The position numbers and the translations under genes were made by a program. Positions 36,954 to 47,675 of a DNA stretch of 64,000 nucleotides are shown piece by piece; position 1 is the stretch's first letter, and each line of letters begins with the position of its first letter. The stretch spans positions 24,922-88,921 of the forward strand of contig QEVK01000011.1 in NCBI GenBank assembly GCA_003577315.1. Reading direction: 5' to 3'. The DNA is from Hyphomicrobiales bacterium (lineage in GTDB: Bacteria > Pseudomonadota > Alphaproteobacteria > Rhizobiales > Rhizobiaceae). The notes below the pieces were generated by a model, which had not been told where the DNA came from, ran no database searches, and saw only the letters and a list, made by a program, of their open reading frames with translations.

Positions 36954-37738
36954 CGGCCCGCCTCCCTGCCGCCCGTCTCCTTCGCGTCGGCGGCGCGGGC
37001 GGCCATGCGGCGCATGGCGGCGACGCGGCGGCGCCAGATCTCGGTGCGCATCGCCATCAGGTGCAGCGTCACGAACATGAGCGTGAAGCCGATGGCGCAG
37101 GTGAGCAGCGGCCACAGCATGGTGGGATGGATGGTCGGCCCGTCGAGGCGGATGACGGAGGCCGGCTGGTGCAGCGTGTTCCACCAGTCGACCGAGAACT
37201 TGATGATCGGGATGTTGACGAAGCCGACCAGCGTGACGACGGCGGCGGCCTTCGCCGCCTTGCCGGGATCGTCGAGCGCGCGCGTCAGCGCGATCAGGCC
37301 CAGATACATCAGGAACAGCACGAAGACGGAGGTGAGGCGGGCGTCCCACACCCACCAGGTGCCCCACATCGGCTTGCCCCAGATCGAGCCGGTGATCAGC
37401 GACAGCAGCGTGAAGACCGCGCCGATCGGGGCGGCCGCCTTGACCGAGACGTCGGCCAGCGGATGCCGCCACACCAGCGTGCCGAGCGAGGAGACGGCCA
37501 TGATCGAGTAGCATATCATCGCCAGCCACGCGAACGGCACGTGGATATACATGATGCGCACGGTGATGCCCTGCTGGTAGTCCTCGGGCGCGGAAAAGGC
37601 GAGCCACAGGCCGAGCGCCAGCACCAGCGCCGAAAGCGCCGCCAGCCACGGCACCAGCCGGTCGGCCAGCGCGATGAAACGGGTCGGGTTGGCGAGGTCG
37701 CTCCAGCGTGCGGGGCGTGCGGCTGCGGTTTCGCTCAT
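36950..37738 (-). CDS. ccmC: Heme exporter protein CcmC
   Basis: The 262-residue protein has six membrane helices and the tryptophan-rich heme-handling motif WGTWWVWDARLTS in a periplasmic loop, with flanking histidines (MYIHVPFAW, WRHPL). CcmC presents heme to CcmE. The start MSETAAARPA has AGAAGG in ribosome-site position; an earlier frame start is not conserved. A 97-base gap separates it from ccmB, so it may have its own promoter. Confidence 0.96.
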   Translation of the reverse strand: MSETAAARPARWSDLANPTRFIALADRLVPWLAALSALVLALGLWLAFSAPEDYQQGITVRIMYIHVPFAWLAMICYSIMAVSSLGTLVWRHPLADVSVKAAAPIGAVFTLLSLITGSIWGKPMWGTWWVWDARLTSVFVLFLMYLGLIALTRALDDPGKAAKAAAVVTLVGFVNIPIIKFSVDWWNTLHQPASVIRLDGPTIHPTMLWPLLTCAIGFTLMFVTLHLMAMRTEIWRRRVAAMRRMAARAADAKETGGREAGR

Positions 37739-37835
37739 GGCTACCTTCTCACGGCTGCCTTCATAGATCGGGTGGCGTGCATTCGCAATTCTACACATCT
37801 GTCGCAGCTTTAGCCTCACCGCGATGTGATGCCGA

Positions 37836-38501
37836 TCAATCGAGGCCGAATTTCAGCGCGAGCGCGGCCGCCAGCGGACCGACCACGGCGAAGCCGAGGG
37901 TGAGCGCGCAAAGGATCATGAAGGGCGGCAGGAACGGGTTGGGGTCGGCGACCGCGCCATAGGCGGCCGAGACGCCGAAGATCAGCACCGGGATCGCGAG
38001 CGGCAGGATCAGCACCGAGACCAGCAGGCCGCCGCGCGGCAGCGACACGGCGACCGCCGCGCCCACCGCGCCGACGAAGGCGATGGCGGGCGTGCCGACG
38101 AGGAGCGTGAGCGTGGTGGCGGCGATGCCCACCGGCTCCATGTTCATGAACAGGCCGAGCAGCGGCGAGGCGATCACCAGCGGCAGCACCGAGGCCGTCC
38201 AGTGGGCGAGGCACTTGGTGGCGACGGTGAGCGCCAGCATGTGGCGGGAGTCGGCCAGCACCATCAGGTCGAGCGAGCCGTCCTCGCGGTCGGCCTGGAA
38301 CAGCCGGTCGAGGCCGAGCAGCGAGGCGAGCAGCGCCCCGATCCACAGGATCGCCGGGCCGATGCGGGCAAGAAGGTTGAGGTCCGGCCCGACGCCGAAC
38401 GGCACCACGGCGACCACGGCGAGGAAGAACAGCACGCCGACCAGCGCGCCGCCGCCGGCGCGGATGCCCAGCCGCATGTCGCGGATGAAGAGAGCTAACA
38501 T
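37836..38501 (-). CDS. ccmB: Heme exporter protein CcmB
   Basis: CcmB is the six-helix membrane subunit of the CcmAB ABC transporter. The 221-residue product starts MLALFIRDMRLGIRAGGG and has the conserved FQADREDGSLDLMVLAD loop and LPLAIPVLIFG helix. The start overlaps the ccmA stop by seven bases, indicating coupled translation. Confidence 0.95.
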   Translation of the reverse strand: MLALFIRDMRLGIRAGGGALVGVLFFLAVVAVVPFGVGPDLNLLARIGPAILWIGALLASLLGLDRLFQADREDGSLDLMVLADSRHMLALTVATKCLAHWTASVLPLVIASPLLGLFMNMEPVGIAATTLTLLVGTPAIAFVGAVGAAVAVSLPRGGLLVSVLILPLAIPVLIFGVSAAYGAVADPNPFLPPFMILCALTLGFAVVGPLAAALALKFGLD

Positions 38502-39109
38502 CGGGTCGCACCTTCCAGCCGCAGAGCCTTCACCCCTTCCAGCCCGAGCGGGATGTGGGTGGCGGCGACGATGATGCCGTCGTCTTGGAGATGCGCGGCC
38601 ATCAGCGCGGCAAACTGCTTCTCCGAAGCCGCGTCGAGGCCGGCGGTCGGCTCGTCGAGCAGCCAGACCGGGCGCCAGGAGACCAGGAGCCTGGCGATGG
38701 AGACGCGCCGCTTCTGGCCGGTGGAGAGATAGCCGAAGGGGAGCGACGCCACCTGCGGCAGGCCCACCATCTCCAGCGCCTCGGCGATCTCCATATGCGG
38801 CGCGCCGCAGAACTCCTGCCAGAAGCGCAGATTCTCCTCGACGGTCAGCGCCGTCTTCATCGCGTTCTGGTGGCCGAGATAGTGGCAGGCGGCTTGCAGG
38901 TCCGGCCAGTCCTCGCCGCCGCCGTCCAGCCGAATCGCACCCCCGGCCAGGGGAAGCAGGCCGGCGACCACGCGCAAGAGCGTGGACTTGCCCGAGCCGT
39001 TCGGCCCGGTGACGACGAGGCCGTCGCCCTCGCTGAGCTCGAAGGAGACGCCGGAAAAGACCGGCTCGCCGCCGCGCTCGGCGCCAAGGTTCTCGGCGAT
39101 CAGCCGCAT
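38495..39109 (-). CDS. ccmA: Heme exporter ATP-binding protein CcmA
   Basis: The 204-residue ATPase has Walker A TGPNGSGKST, a CcmA-type signature YLSTGQKRRVSIAR and Walker B VWLLDEPTAGLD. ATP hydrolysis by CcmA releases heme-loaded CcmE from CcmC. It starts the ccmA-ccmB unit, divergent from acnA. An upstream in-frame extension of 70 codons covers the promoter region and is rejected. Confidence 0.95.
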   Translation of the reverse strand: MRLIAENLGAERGGEPVFSGVSFELSEGDGLVVTGPNGSGKSTLLRVVAGLLPLAGGAIRLDGGGEDWPDLQAACHYLGHQNAMKTALTVEENLRFWQEFCGAPHMEIAEALEMVGLPQVASLPFGYLSTGQKRRVSIARLLVSWRPVWLLDEPTAGLDAASEKQFAALMAAHLQDDGIIVAATHIPLGLEGVKALRLEGATRC

Positions 39110-39174
39110 CGGATGCCCCGCTTTCGTCCTGCCTGCGGGTGATGCGCGACGCGGCAAAATCACCCAAACTCTCT

Positions 39175-39189
39175 CTGGAACTATTCTAC
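39175..39189 (+). promoter_or_regulatory. Candidate Irr (ICE) box upstream of acnA
   Basis: CTGGAA-CTA-TTCTAC matches the palindromic Irr-box consensus TTAGAA-N3-TTCTAA at nine of twelve positions. It is in the ccmA-acnA divergent gap, followed by TTCTTTATAT that could be a -10 region. Both flanking genes make iron- or heme-dependent products, which fits control by the heme-sensing regulator Irr. Confidence 0.4.
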
Positions 39190-39386
39190 GAAGTTCTTTA
39201 TATCCGGGGCAACCGTGCCAGCGGTCGGCATGGAAACCATTTTGCGCCGAACCATCGCGAGCGCCGCCTTGAACGGCTGAACGCGGGGGTACGGACAGCG
39301 GAAATGACCGTACCCGCACCTTTGCGCGTGATGAGCATGCACTGGCGTCCGTTACCCCATCGGCAACCGAACGTTAGGGGTCGCAC

Positions 39387-42077
<2,691 letters not shown>

Positions 42078-42099
42078 GCCATACGGACGCGGAAACGGG

Positions 42100-42138
42100 G
42101 GGCCGGCGATGCGCAAGCGTCGCCGGCCCTTTCTTTTC
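42100..42138 (+). terminator. Intrinsic terminator after acnA
   Basis: GGGCCGGCG/CGCCGGCCC forms a nine-base stem around a 12-base loop and is followed by TTTCTTTT. It ends the acnA transcript just before the convergent ceramidase-like gene. Confidence 0.85.
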
Positions 42139-42158
42139 CCGATCCTGCGCCGGTTCGC

Positions 42159-42884
42159 TCACGGCTCCGACGGGGCGGCCCGGCCGGCCGACGGGCGGTC
42201 GCGCTTGCGGACGCTTCGGGCTCCACCGGGCGCGCCGTGGCGCGCCACCGCGGCGAGCACGACGCCCAGCATCAGCCCGTTGAGGGTGTGCCACAGGAAA
42301 TGGGTGCCGAGCGGCATCGCCTCGCACACCATAGGATCGAGCGCGCGGAAGGTGACGGAGACGACGAAGATGCCGGCGGCGGCGATGTTGTACCAGCCGG
42401 CCGGGTTGCCGGCGCGAAGCACCCATATGCCGAACACCACCAGCGCCAGGAAGGGCGGCAGGTAGCCGGTCGAGCCGTTGGAGGCCGCGCGCAGCCAGTC
42501 GGGCACGGCGGCGGTGGCAAGGCCGGCGACGACATAGAAGGCGAGGAAGACGGCCAGCGCCTTCGGCCATGGGAAGCCGAGAAAGCGGCGCAGGTTGAAC
42601 AGCGTGTAGGCCAGCGTGAAGCCGGCGATGGGCAGGATGTCGCCCCACATGGTCAGCCATGTCGCGAAGGTGTGAAACAGGAACGAGCCGACGCCGATCG
42701 CCACCACCCACCAGCAAAGCAGCTCGGCGAAGCCGCCCGCGCCGCGCCGCCGCACTGCGGTCACGCCCCACAGGCCGGCCGCCACGAAAGCGAGGTTGGT
42801 CAGGGCGTTGACCGGCTCCGACCAGAAGTCCGGCCCGGTGCGTTCGCAATACATGTCGATTGCGGCGTTGAGGGTTTCAAGCAT
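42159..42884 (-). CDS. Ceramidase-like (CREST superfamily) membrane protein
   Basis: The 241-residue protein has about seven membrane helices and the pattern of alkaline ceramidase/CREST membrane hydrolases: CERTGPDFWSEPVNALTN at the N-terminus, the metal-ligand-like histidine in GVGSFLFHTFAT, an aspartate in MWGDILPI, and a C-terminal histidine pair in GTHFLWHTLNG. The family hydrolyses amide bonds in membrane lipids. Ornithine lipids or other acyl-amides are possible substrates in rhizobia, but this is inference. The C-terminal 25 residues are basic and low-complexity. Confidence 0.82.
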   Translation of the reverse strand: MLETLNAAIDMYCERTGPDFWSEPVNALTNLAFVAAGLWGVTAVRRRGAGGFAELLCWWVVAIGVGSFLFHTFATWLTMWGDILPIAGFTLAYTLFNLRRFLGFPWPKALAVFLAFYVVAGLATAAVPDWLRAASNGSTGYLPPFLALVVFGIWVLRAGNPAGWYNIAAAGIFVVSVTFRALDPMVCEAMPLGTHFLWHTLNGLMLGVVLAAVARHGAPGGARSVRKRDRPSAGRAAPSEP

Positions 42885-43139
42885 GGCGTCTCCTGTGCGG
42901 CATGGGGCGTGAGGGAAGGGCGGGCGGCTATCCTGGGGGTTTCACCGCAACGTGACTTCCCGTCCCGCGCGGCGCTGCCTAATCTCCGGTCGCCCGGCAT
43001 GCGGCAGCCTGCGTGGCGGGCGATCCGTCTCCTGTCGGACATCGGGGTGAGCCGAAAGCCGCAAACCGCTTTCCGGTCCGATGCTCCGGTCACTTTGGAC
43101 GGGGTTCGGGAGGACCCCCTGAACGTTCGGGAAAAATCG

Positions 43140-43910
43140 TTGGGCTTGACCTTCCTGAGGCTGGCGACGGCCGCATTGATCCTTGGCCTCTCAAGTGGCG
43201 CCCCCGCCGGGGAGCTTGTCAAGTCGCCGGCCGGGCGGCCGAAGGCCGTGGTGGAGATGTTCACCAGCCAGGGGTGCGGCTTCTGCCCGCCGGCCGACGC
43301 GCTGCTGGGCGACCTCGCGCGCTCGGGCGAGGTGGTCGCGCTCGCCTATCACGTCGACTACTGGGACTATCTCGGCTGGCGCGACACCATGGCCAGCGCC
43401 GACAACACCGCCCGCCAGCAGGAATACAGCCGCGCCTTCGGCAGCCGCTCGGTCTACACGCCGCAGGCGGTGGTCAACGGCCGCCAGCAGATGAACGGCG
43501 CCAAGCGGGGCAAGGTCGAGGGCGCGATCGCGCGCATGGCCGGCACGAAGGACGGGCTGAGCGTCGACGTCAGCATCTCCTACGAGGGCGGCACGATGGT
43601 CATCGAGACCGGCGCGGCGGACCGTCCGGTGCGCAACGCCCAGCTGATGGTGGTCTATTTCGAGCCGGCGACGCAGGTGAGGATCGAGCGCGGCAAGAAC
43701 CAGGGCCGCGAGCTGACCTACTGGAACGCCGTCTCCGGCTTCCATTCCGCCGGCATGTGGCACGGCCGGGAAACGCGGGTCGAGCTGCCGGGCAACGAGG
43801 TGGCGCGCAAGGGAACCGGCGGCTGCGCCGTGCTGTTGCAGGAGATGGGCGACGACGACCTGCCCGGCGCCATCCTCGGCGCGGCCGTCGTCACCCGGCC
43901 GCCGGGCTGA
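43140..43910 (+). CDS. DUF1223 thioredoxin-like exported protein (TTG start proposed)
   Basis: The approximately 256-residue protein has a signal peptide (LATAALILGLSSGAPAG) and the DUF1223 signature VVEMFTSQGCGFCPPADALL with a CxxC pair, then AYHVDYWDYLGWRD and YTPQAVVNGRQQ. The thioredoxin-like fold suggests a periplasmic redox role, not proven. The nearest ATG in frame (42999) would add 47 non-conserved residues before the signal; a TTG at 43140 fits the signal peptide best. The start therefore needs care. Confidence 0.85.
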   Translation: MGLTFLRLATAALILGLSSGAPAGELVKSPAGRPKAVVEMFTSQGCGFCPPADALLGDLARSGEVVALAYHVDYWDYLGWRDTMASADNTARQQEYSRAFGSRSVYTPQAVVNGRQQMNGAKRGKVEGAIARMAGTKDGLSVDVSISYEGGTMVIETGAADRPVRNAQLMVVYFEPATQVRIERGKNQGRELTYWNAVSGFHSAGMWHGRETRVELPGNEVARKGTGGCAVLLQEMGDDDLPGAILGAAVVTRPPG

Positions 43911-43994
43911 CGAATCGCGCGCCGGCGCGCCTGCGGTCCGGCCGCCGCCGGCGCCCGGGACAGGCCCGGACAGGCCCAGACAGGCAGGGACCCG

Positions 43995-44029
43995 AAACAA
44001 AACCGGCGCTGAAGAGACTTCAGCGCCGG
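43995..44029 (-). terminator. Intrinsic terminator on the minus strand
   Basis: CCGGCGCTGAAG and CTTCAGCGCCGG form a perfect 12-bp stem with a three-base loop. On the minus strand it is followed by TTTTGTTT; on the plus strand by CAATTGC without a T-run. The direction therefore points to a minus-strand transcript from the structured RNA next to it. Confidence 0.8.
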
Positions 44030-44163
44030 CAATTGCTTGCTTTGGGATCGTCGTTGCCGTGATGCCGGGATGAGACCCGGAGTTGGTTCGGCCCAACCTT
44101 GACCCTGTGGGCGGGGGGCTTGGGGTTACAGGACCATGTCGGACCGAACCGTCTCAGGCAACG
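44000..44163 (-). ncRNA. Unassigned structured RNA with its own terminator
   Basis: Read on the minus strand, 44163 to 44052 folds into one long interrupted hairpin: CGUUGCC/GGCAACG (44157-44163 with 44052-44058), UGAGAC/GUCUCA, GGUUCGG/CCGAACC (44144-44150 with 44085-44091) and an apical CCUGU/ACAGG closing a cytosine-rich loop. A terminator hairpin with a T-tract on the same strand follows. No protein-coding frame with family features covers it. The long hairpin with asymmetric internal loops recalls 6S-type or rhizobial alpha-r small RNAs, but I cannot name the family. The rest of the 43911-44354 gap shows no gene. Confidence 0.6.
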
Positions 44164-44354
44164 AGGGGATGGTCGCCACACAATGGGGCGGCAGCTTGGA
44201 TAAAAGACGGCGAGAATGTGACGGCCCATCACCAATGGCGACAGCGTGTGGCCGTTCGTGATCGCGGCCGCCGGCATCCTGCATGGGGGCTTGCTTTTCG
44301 CCCGAGGGCGGGCGACCCTGCCCCTGTCGTCGAACTGTCACGAAAGGGCGGCGC

Positions 44355-44756
44355 ATGACCGATTACGGCTCGGCAACGGAGGGTGGGGACGATTCCTCCA
44401 TAGTCGTCCCGCTCCACGAGGCCCGTCTTGAGAGAATAGGGCGCGAGCGGGACGAACTGCCGGTCACCTTCCACCGGCGCGAGCTGGACCTGATCCTGCG
44501 GGTCTACGGGCGCATGGTCGCGGCGGGCGAATGGCGCGACTACGCCATCGACCATCTGAAGGACCGCGCCGTCTTCTCCGTCTATCGCCGCGCGAGCGAG
44601 GTGCCGCTCTACCAGATCCACAAGGTGCCGGCGCTGGCGCGCAGGCAGGGCGCGTTCTCGGTGGTGGCGGCCTCGGGGCTGATCCTCAAGCGCGGCCACG
44701 AGCTTGCCCGCATCCTCGCCTTCTTCGACGAGAAGCCGCGGCTGGTCAGGGCGTAG
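44355..44756 (+). CDS. DUF2794 family protein
   Basis: The 133-residue protein is soluble and conserved in alphaproteobacteria. The core runs from VTFHRRELDLILRVYGRMVA through EWRDYAIDHLKDRAVFSVYRR to YQIHKVPALARRQG, the DUF2794 pattern. No function is known. The chosen ATG (MTDYGS) follows an AAAGGG ribosome site; an earlier ATG lies in non-conserved sequence. It converges on the UbiH-type hydroxylase gene. Confidence 0.88.
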   Translation: MTDYGSATEGGDDSSIVVPLHEARLERIGRERDELPVTFHRRELDLILRVYGRMVAAGEWRDYAIDHLKDRAVFSVYRRASEVPLYQIHKVPALARRQGAFSVVAASGLILKRGHELARILAFFDEKPRLVRA

Positions 44757-44815
44757 GGCCATTGCCGGAAAACGCGCGGCGCCTTTCCGCCCGCAACTGC
44801 GGAAGAACAGGACGC

Positions 44816-46060
44816 TCAGATCGCCTCGCCGCGCAACAGGCGCGGCGCGCGCTGCGACAGGCCGGCCGCTTGGCGGATGAAGAAGTCCTTCACGCGCGGC
44901 ATGCGCTCCACCAGCCCCAGGCCGAGGTCGCGGGCGGCGCGCAGCGGCGCGAAGTCGTTGGAGAACAGGCGCGTCAGCACGTCTGTGGTGACGCCCATGC
45001 GCAGCGTGTCGAAGCGCCGCCATTCCTGGTAGCGCTCCAGCACGTCGAGGCCGCCGATGTCGCGGCCGAGCCGGTCGGCCTCCACCACCACCTCGGCGAG
45101 CGCGGCCGCGTCGCGCAGGCCGAGATTGAGGCCCTGGCCGGCGATGGGATGGATGCCGTGGGCGGCGTCGCCGGCGAGCGCGAAGCGCGGCCGCACGAAG
45201 TCGCGCGCCAGCGTCAGGCCGAGCGGCCACGCGCGCGGCTTCGACAGCACCCTGATCTCGCCGAGCTTGAGGCCGAAGCGGGTCTCCAGCTCCGCCTCGA
45301 ACACGATCTCGTCCTCGGCGACCAGCCGCCCGGCGTCCTCCGTCTTCTCGCTCCAGACGATAGAGGAGCGGTTGGTGCCGTCCTCGGCCGGCGCCAGCGG
45401 CAGGATGGCGAAGGGGCCGGCGGGCAGGAAATGCTCCTCGGCGCGGCCGCCATGCGGGCGCTCGTGGCCGACGGTGCAGACGATGCCGGACTGGCCGTAG
45501 TCCCAGTGGACGGTGCCGATGCCGGCCATGTCGCGCAGGCGCGAGCGCACGCCGTCGGCGGCCACCAGCAGGCGCGTGCGCAGCGACACGCCGTCGGCGA
45601 GATGCACGGTGGCGTCGCGCGCGCCGGCCTCGAAGCCGCATACGCCGATGCCCTCGATCAGGTCGACGCCGAGCGCCCCGGCGCGGGCGCGCAGCGCCGC
45701 GTTCAGGTCGCGGTTGAACACCATGTGCGCGAAGGCCTCGCCCGGGGCGACCTCGCCCTCGAAGGTGAGGAAGACGGGGCGCACCGGATCGGTCGTGCGC
45801 GAATCGGTGATGACCATGTCGGTGATGGCCTGCGCCTTCGGCGCGATGCCCTGCCAGCAGCCGAGGCGCTCCAGCATGCGCACGGCCGCCGCCGCGATGG
45901 CCGAGGCGCGGCCGTCGTTGCGCCAGGCGTCCTCGGGCGCGGCGTCGACCACGGCGACCGACAGGCTCGGCCGCGCCTGGGCGATGGCGACGGCGATGGT
46001 GAGGCCGACATAGCCCGCGCCCGCCACGATCACGTCGAAGCATTCCCGTCGCTCGTCCAT
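44816..46060 (-). CDS. UbiH/UbiF/VisC/COQ6 family FAD-dependent hydroxylase
   Basis: The 414-residue flavin monooxygenase has the Rossmann motif VAGAGYVGLTIAVAI, the central VAADGVRSRLR with the DG motif, and the FAD-ribityl motif ALAGDAAHGIHPIAGQGLNLGLRD typical of ubiquinone-ring hydroxylases. It probably adds one of the ring hydroxyls in ubiquinone synthesis; the exact position cannot be read. The start MDERRECFDV is preceded by AGGAAGCGGAG; a longer frame upstream overlaps the divergent tesB gene. Confidence 0.92.
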   Translation of the reverse strand: MDERRECFDVIVAGAGYVGLTIAVAIAQARPSLSVAVVDAAPEDAWRNDGRASAIAAAAVRMLERLGCWQGIAPKAQAITDMVITDSRTTDPVRPVFLTFEGEVAPGEAFAHMVFNRDLNAALRARAGALGVDLIEGIGVCGFEAGARDATVHLADGVSLRTRLLVAADGVRSRLRDMAGIGTVHWDYGQSGIVCTVGHERPHGGRAEEHFLPAGPFAILPLAPAEDGTNRSSIVWSEKTEDAGRLVAEDEIVFEAELETRFGLKLGEIRVLSKPRAWPLGLTLARDFVRPRFALAGDAAHGIHPIAGQGLNLGLRDAAALAEVVVEADRLGRDIGGLDVLERYQEWRRFDTLRMGVTTDVLTRLFSNDFAPLRAARDLGLGLVERMPRVKDFFIRQAAGLSQRAPRLLRGEAI

Positions 46061-46178
46061 CTCCGCTTCCTTTCCCTGGCGCCGCGCTGTCCTGACCTGA
46101 CTTGACTTGACCGGGCGACCGTTGCAACCCCGATGACAATCGCAATCGCCCGATTGCCGCCGCCGAGGGGGACGCCTT

Positions 46179-47054
46179 ATGTCGCAGGCCATGCAGGAGC
46201 TTCTCACCATACTCGACCTCGAGAAGCTGGAACACAACCTGTATCGCGGCCGCAGCCACAAGGTGGGCTGGCAGCGCGTGTTCGGCGGGCAGGTCATCGG
46301 CCAGGCCCTGGTGGCGGCGCAGCGCACGGTGGACGAGGACCGCCACGTCCATTCGCTGCACTGCTACTTCATGCTGCCGGGCGACCCTTCGGTGCCGATC
46401 ATCTACGAGGTCGACCGGCTGCGCGACGGCGGCTCCTTCACCACGAGGCGGGTCACCGCGATCCAGCACGGGCGCGCGATCTTCTCGCTCGAATGCTCGT
46501 TCCAGGTCGAGGAGGAGGGACTGGAGCACCAGATGCCGATGCCGCTCGACGTGCCGGCGCCCGAGACGCTGCGCAGCCAGTTCGAGCTGCTGGAGGCGGC
46601 GGGCCACGCCATCCCCGACGCGGTGCGCACCTTCTGGGCGCGCGAGCGGCCGCTGGAGATCAAGCCGGTCAATATCGAGCACTACACCAGCAGCCGGAAG
46701 CTGGCGCCGCGCCAGAACGTGTGGATCAGGACCAGGGGCGGCGTGCCGGACGACCGCAGGCTGCGGGAGGCGATCCTCGCCTATCTCTCCGACATGACGC
46801 TGCTCGACACCTCGACCTTCGCCCATGGCCGCATCGGCTTCGACCCGCAGATCCAGATGGCCAGCCTCGACCACGCCATGTGGTTCCATCGCGGCCACAC
46901 GCTCGACGACTGGCTGCTCTACACCCAGGACAGCCCCAGCACGATCGGCTCGCGCGGCTTCTCGCGCGGCTTCCTCTATGCCCGCGACGGCACGCTCGTC
47001 GCCTCGACCGCGCAGGAGGGGCTGGTGCGCGTGCGCACGAAGCCAAAAAAATAA
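46179..47054 (+). CDS. tesB: Acyl-CoA thioesterase II
   Basis: TesB hydrolyses acyl-CoAs to free acid and CoA with a double hot-dog fold. The 291-residue protein has RVFGGQVIGQALVAA, VHSLHCYFMLPGD and the C-terminal hot-dog block DHAMWFHR with the catalytic aspartate region and LYTQDSPSTIGSRGF. The length is typical (about 285). It is divergent from the hydroxylase and followed by the glnK promoter region. Confidence 0.95.
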   Translation: MSQAMQELLTILDLEKLEHNLYRGRSHKVGWQRVFGGQVIGQALVAAQRTVDEDRHVHSLHCYFMLPGDPSVPIIYEVDRLRDGGSFTTRRVTAIQHGRAIFSLECSFQVEEEGLEHQMPMPLDVPAPETLRSQFELLEAAGHAIPDAVRTFWARERPLEIKPVNIEHYTSSRKLAPRQNVWIRTRGGVPDDRRLREAILAYLSDMTLLDTSTFAHGRIGFDPQIQMASLDHAMWFHRGHTLDDWLLYTQDSPSTIGSRGFSRGFLYARDGTLVASTAQEGLVRVRTKPKK

Positions 47055-47173
47055 CCATTCGCGCATGAATGCCCAAATTTTAGGCTGATACGGGTGGCCC
47101 CGCGCCGGAGCGCGCCGGCACGCGCCGACAGAAACCCAGTAAATCCAGAGACTTGAGAGGCAAGCCGCGCAAC

Positions 47174-47189
47174 TGGCACGCGGCTTGAA
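47174..47189 (+). promoter_or_regulatory. Sigma-54-like promoter of glnK-amtB
   Basis: TGGCAC-N5-TTGAA matches the -24/-12 consensus TGGCAC-N5-TTGCA except for A in place of the C of the -12 GC. It lies about 92 bases before glnK, which is usually RpoN/NtrC-dependent in rhizobia. I do not see a clear NtrC palindrome upstream. Confidence 0.65.
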
Positions 47190-47274
47190 TCACCGTTTGC
47201 GATCGTCGGCCGTCATGGCGGCCGGCGAGGTCATGGCAGAGGCGGGGCATGCCCCCTGAACCAGCAAAGGGTGA

Positions 47275-47619
<345 letters not shown>

Positions 47620-47675
47620 GCGACCCGTTCGATCCCGACGCGCCGCGAGCGCGCATTCGATCAAGGAGATTGATG

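Noticed and set aside
44000..44163. Assignment of the minus-strand RNA as 4.5S RNA, tmRNA or RNase P
   Set aside because: The conserved 4.5S GGAAGG loop, the tmRNA tag-coding segment and RNase P core sequences are all missing.
44020..44277. 85-codon minus-strand frame in the gap before the DUF2794 gene
   Set aside because: It runs through the terminator hairpin and the structured RNA, and its product has no recognisable features.
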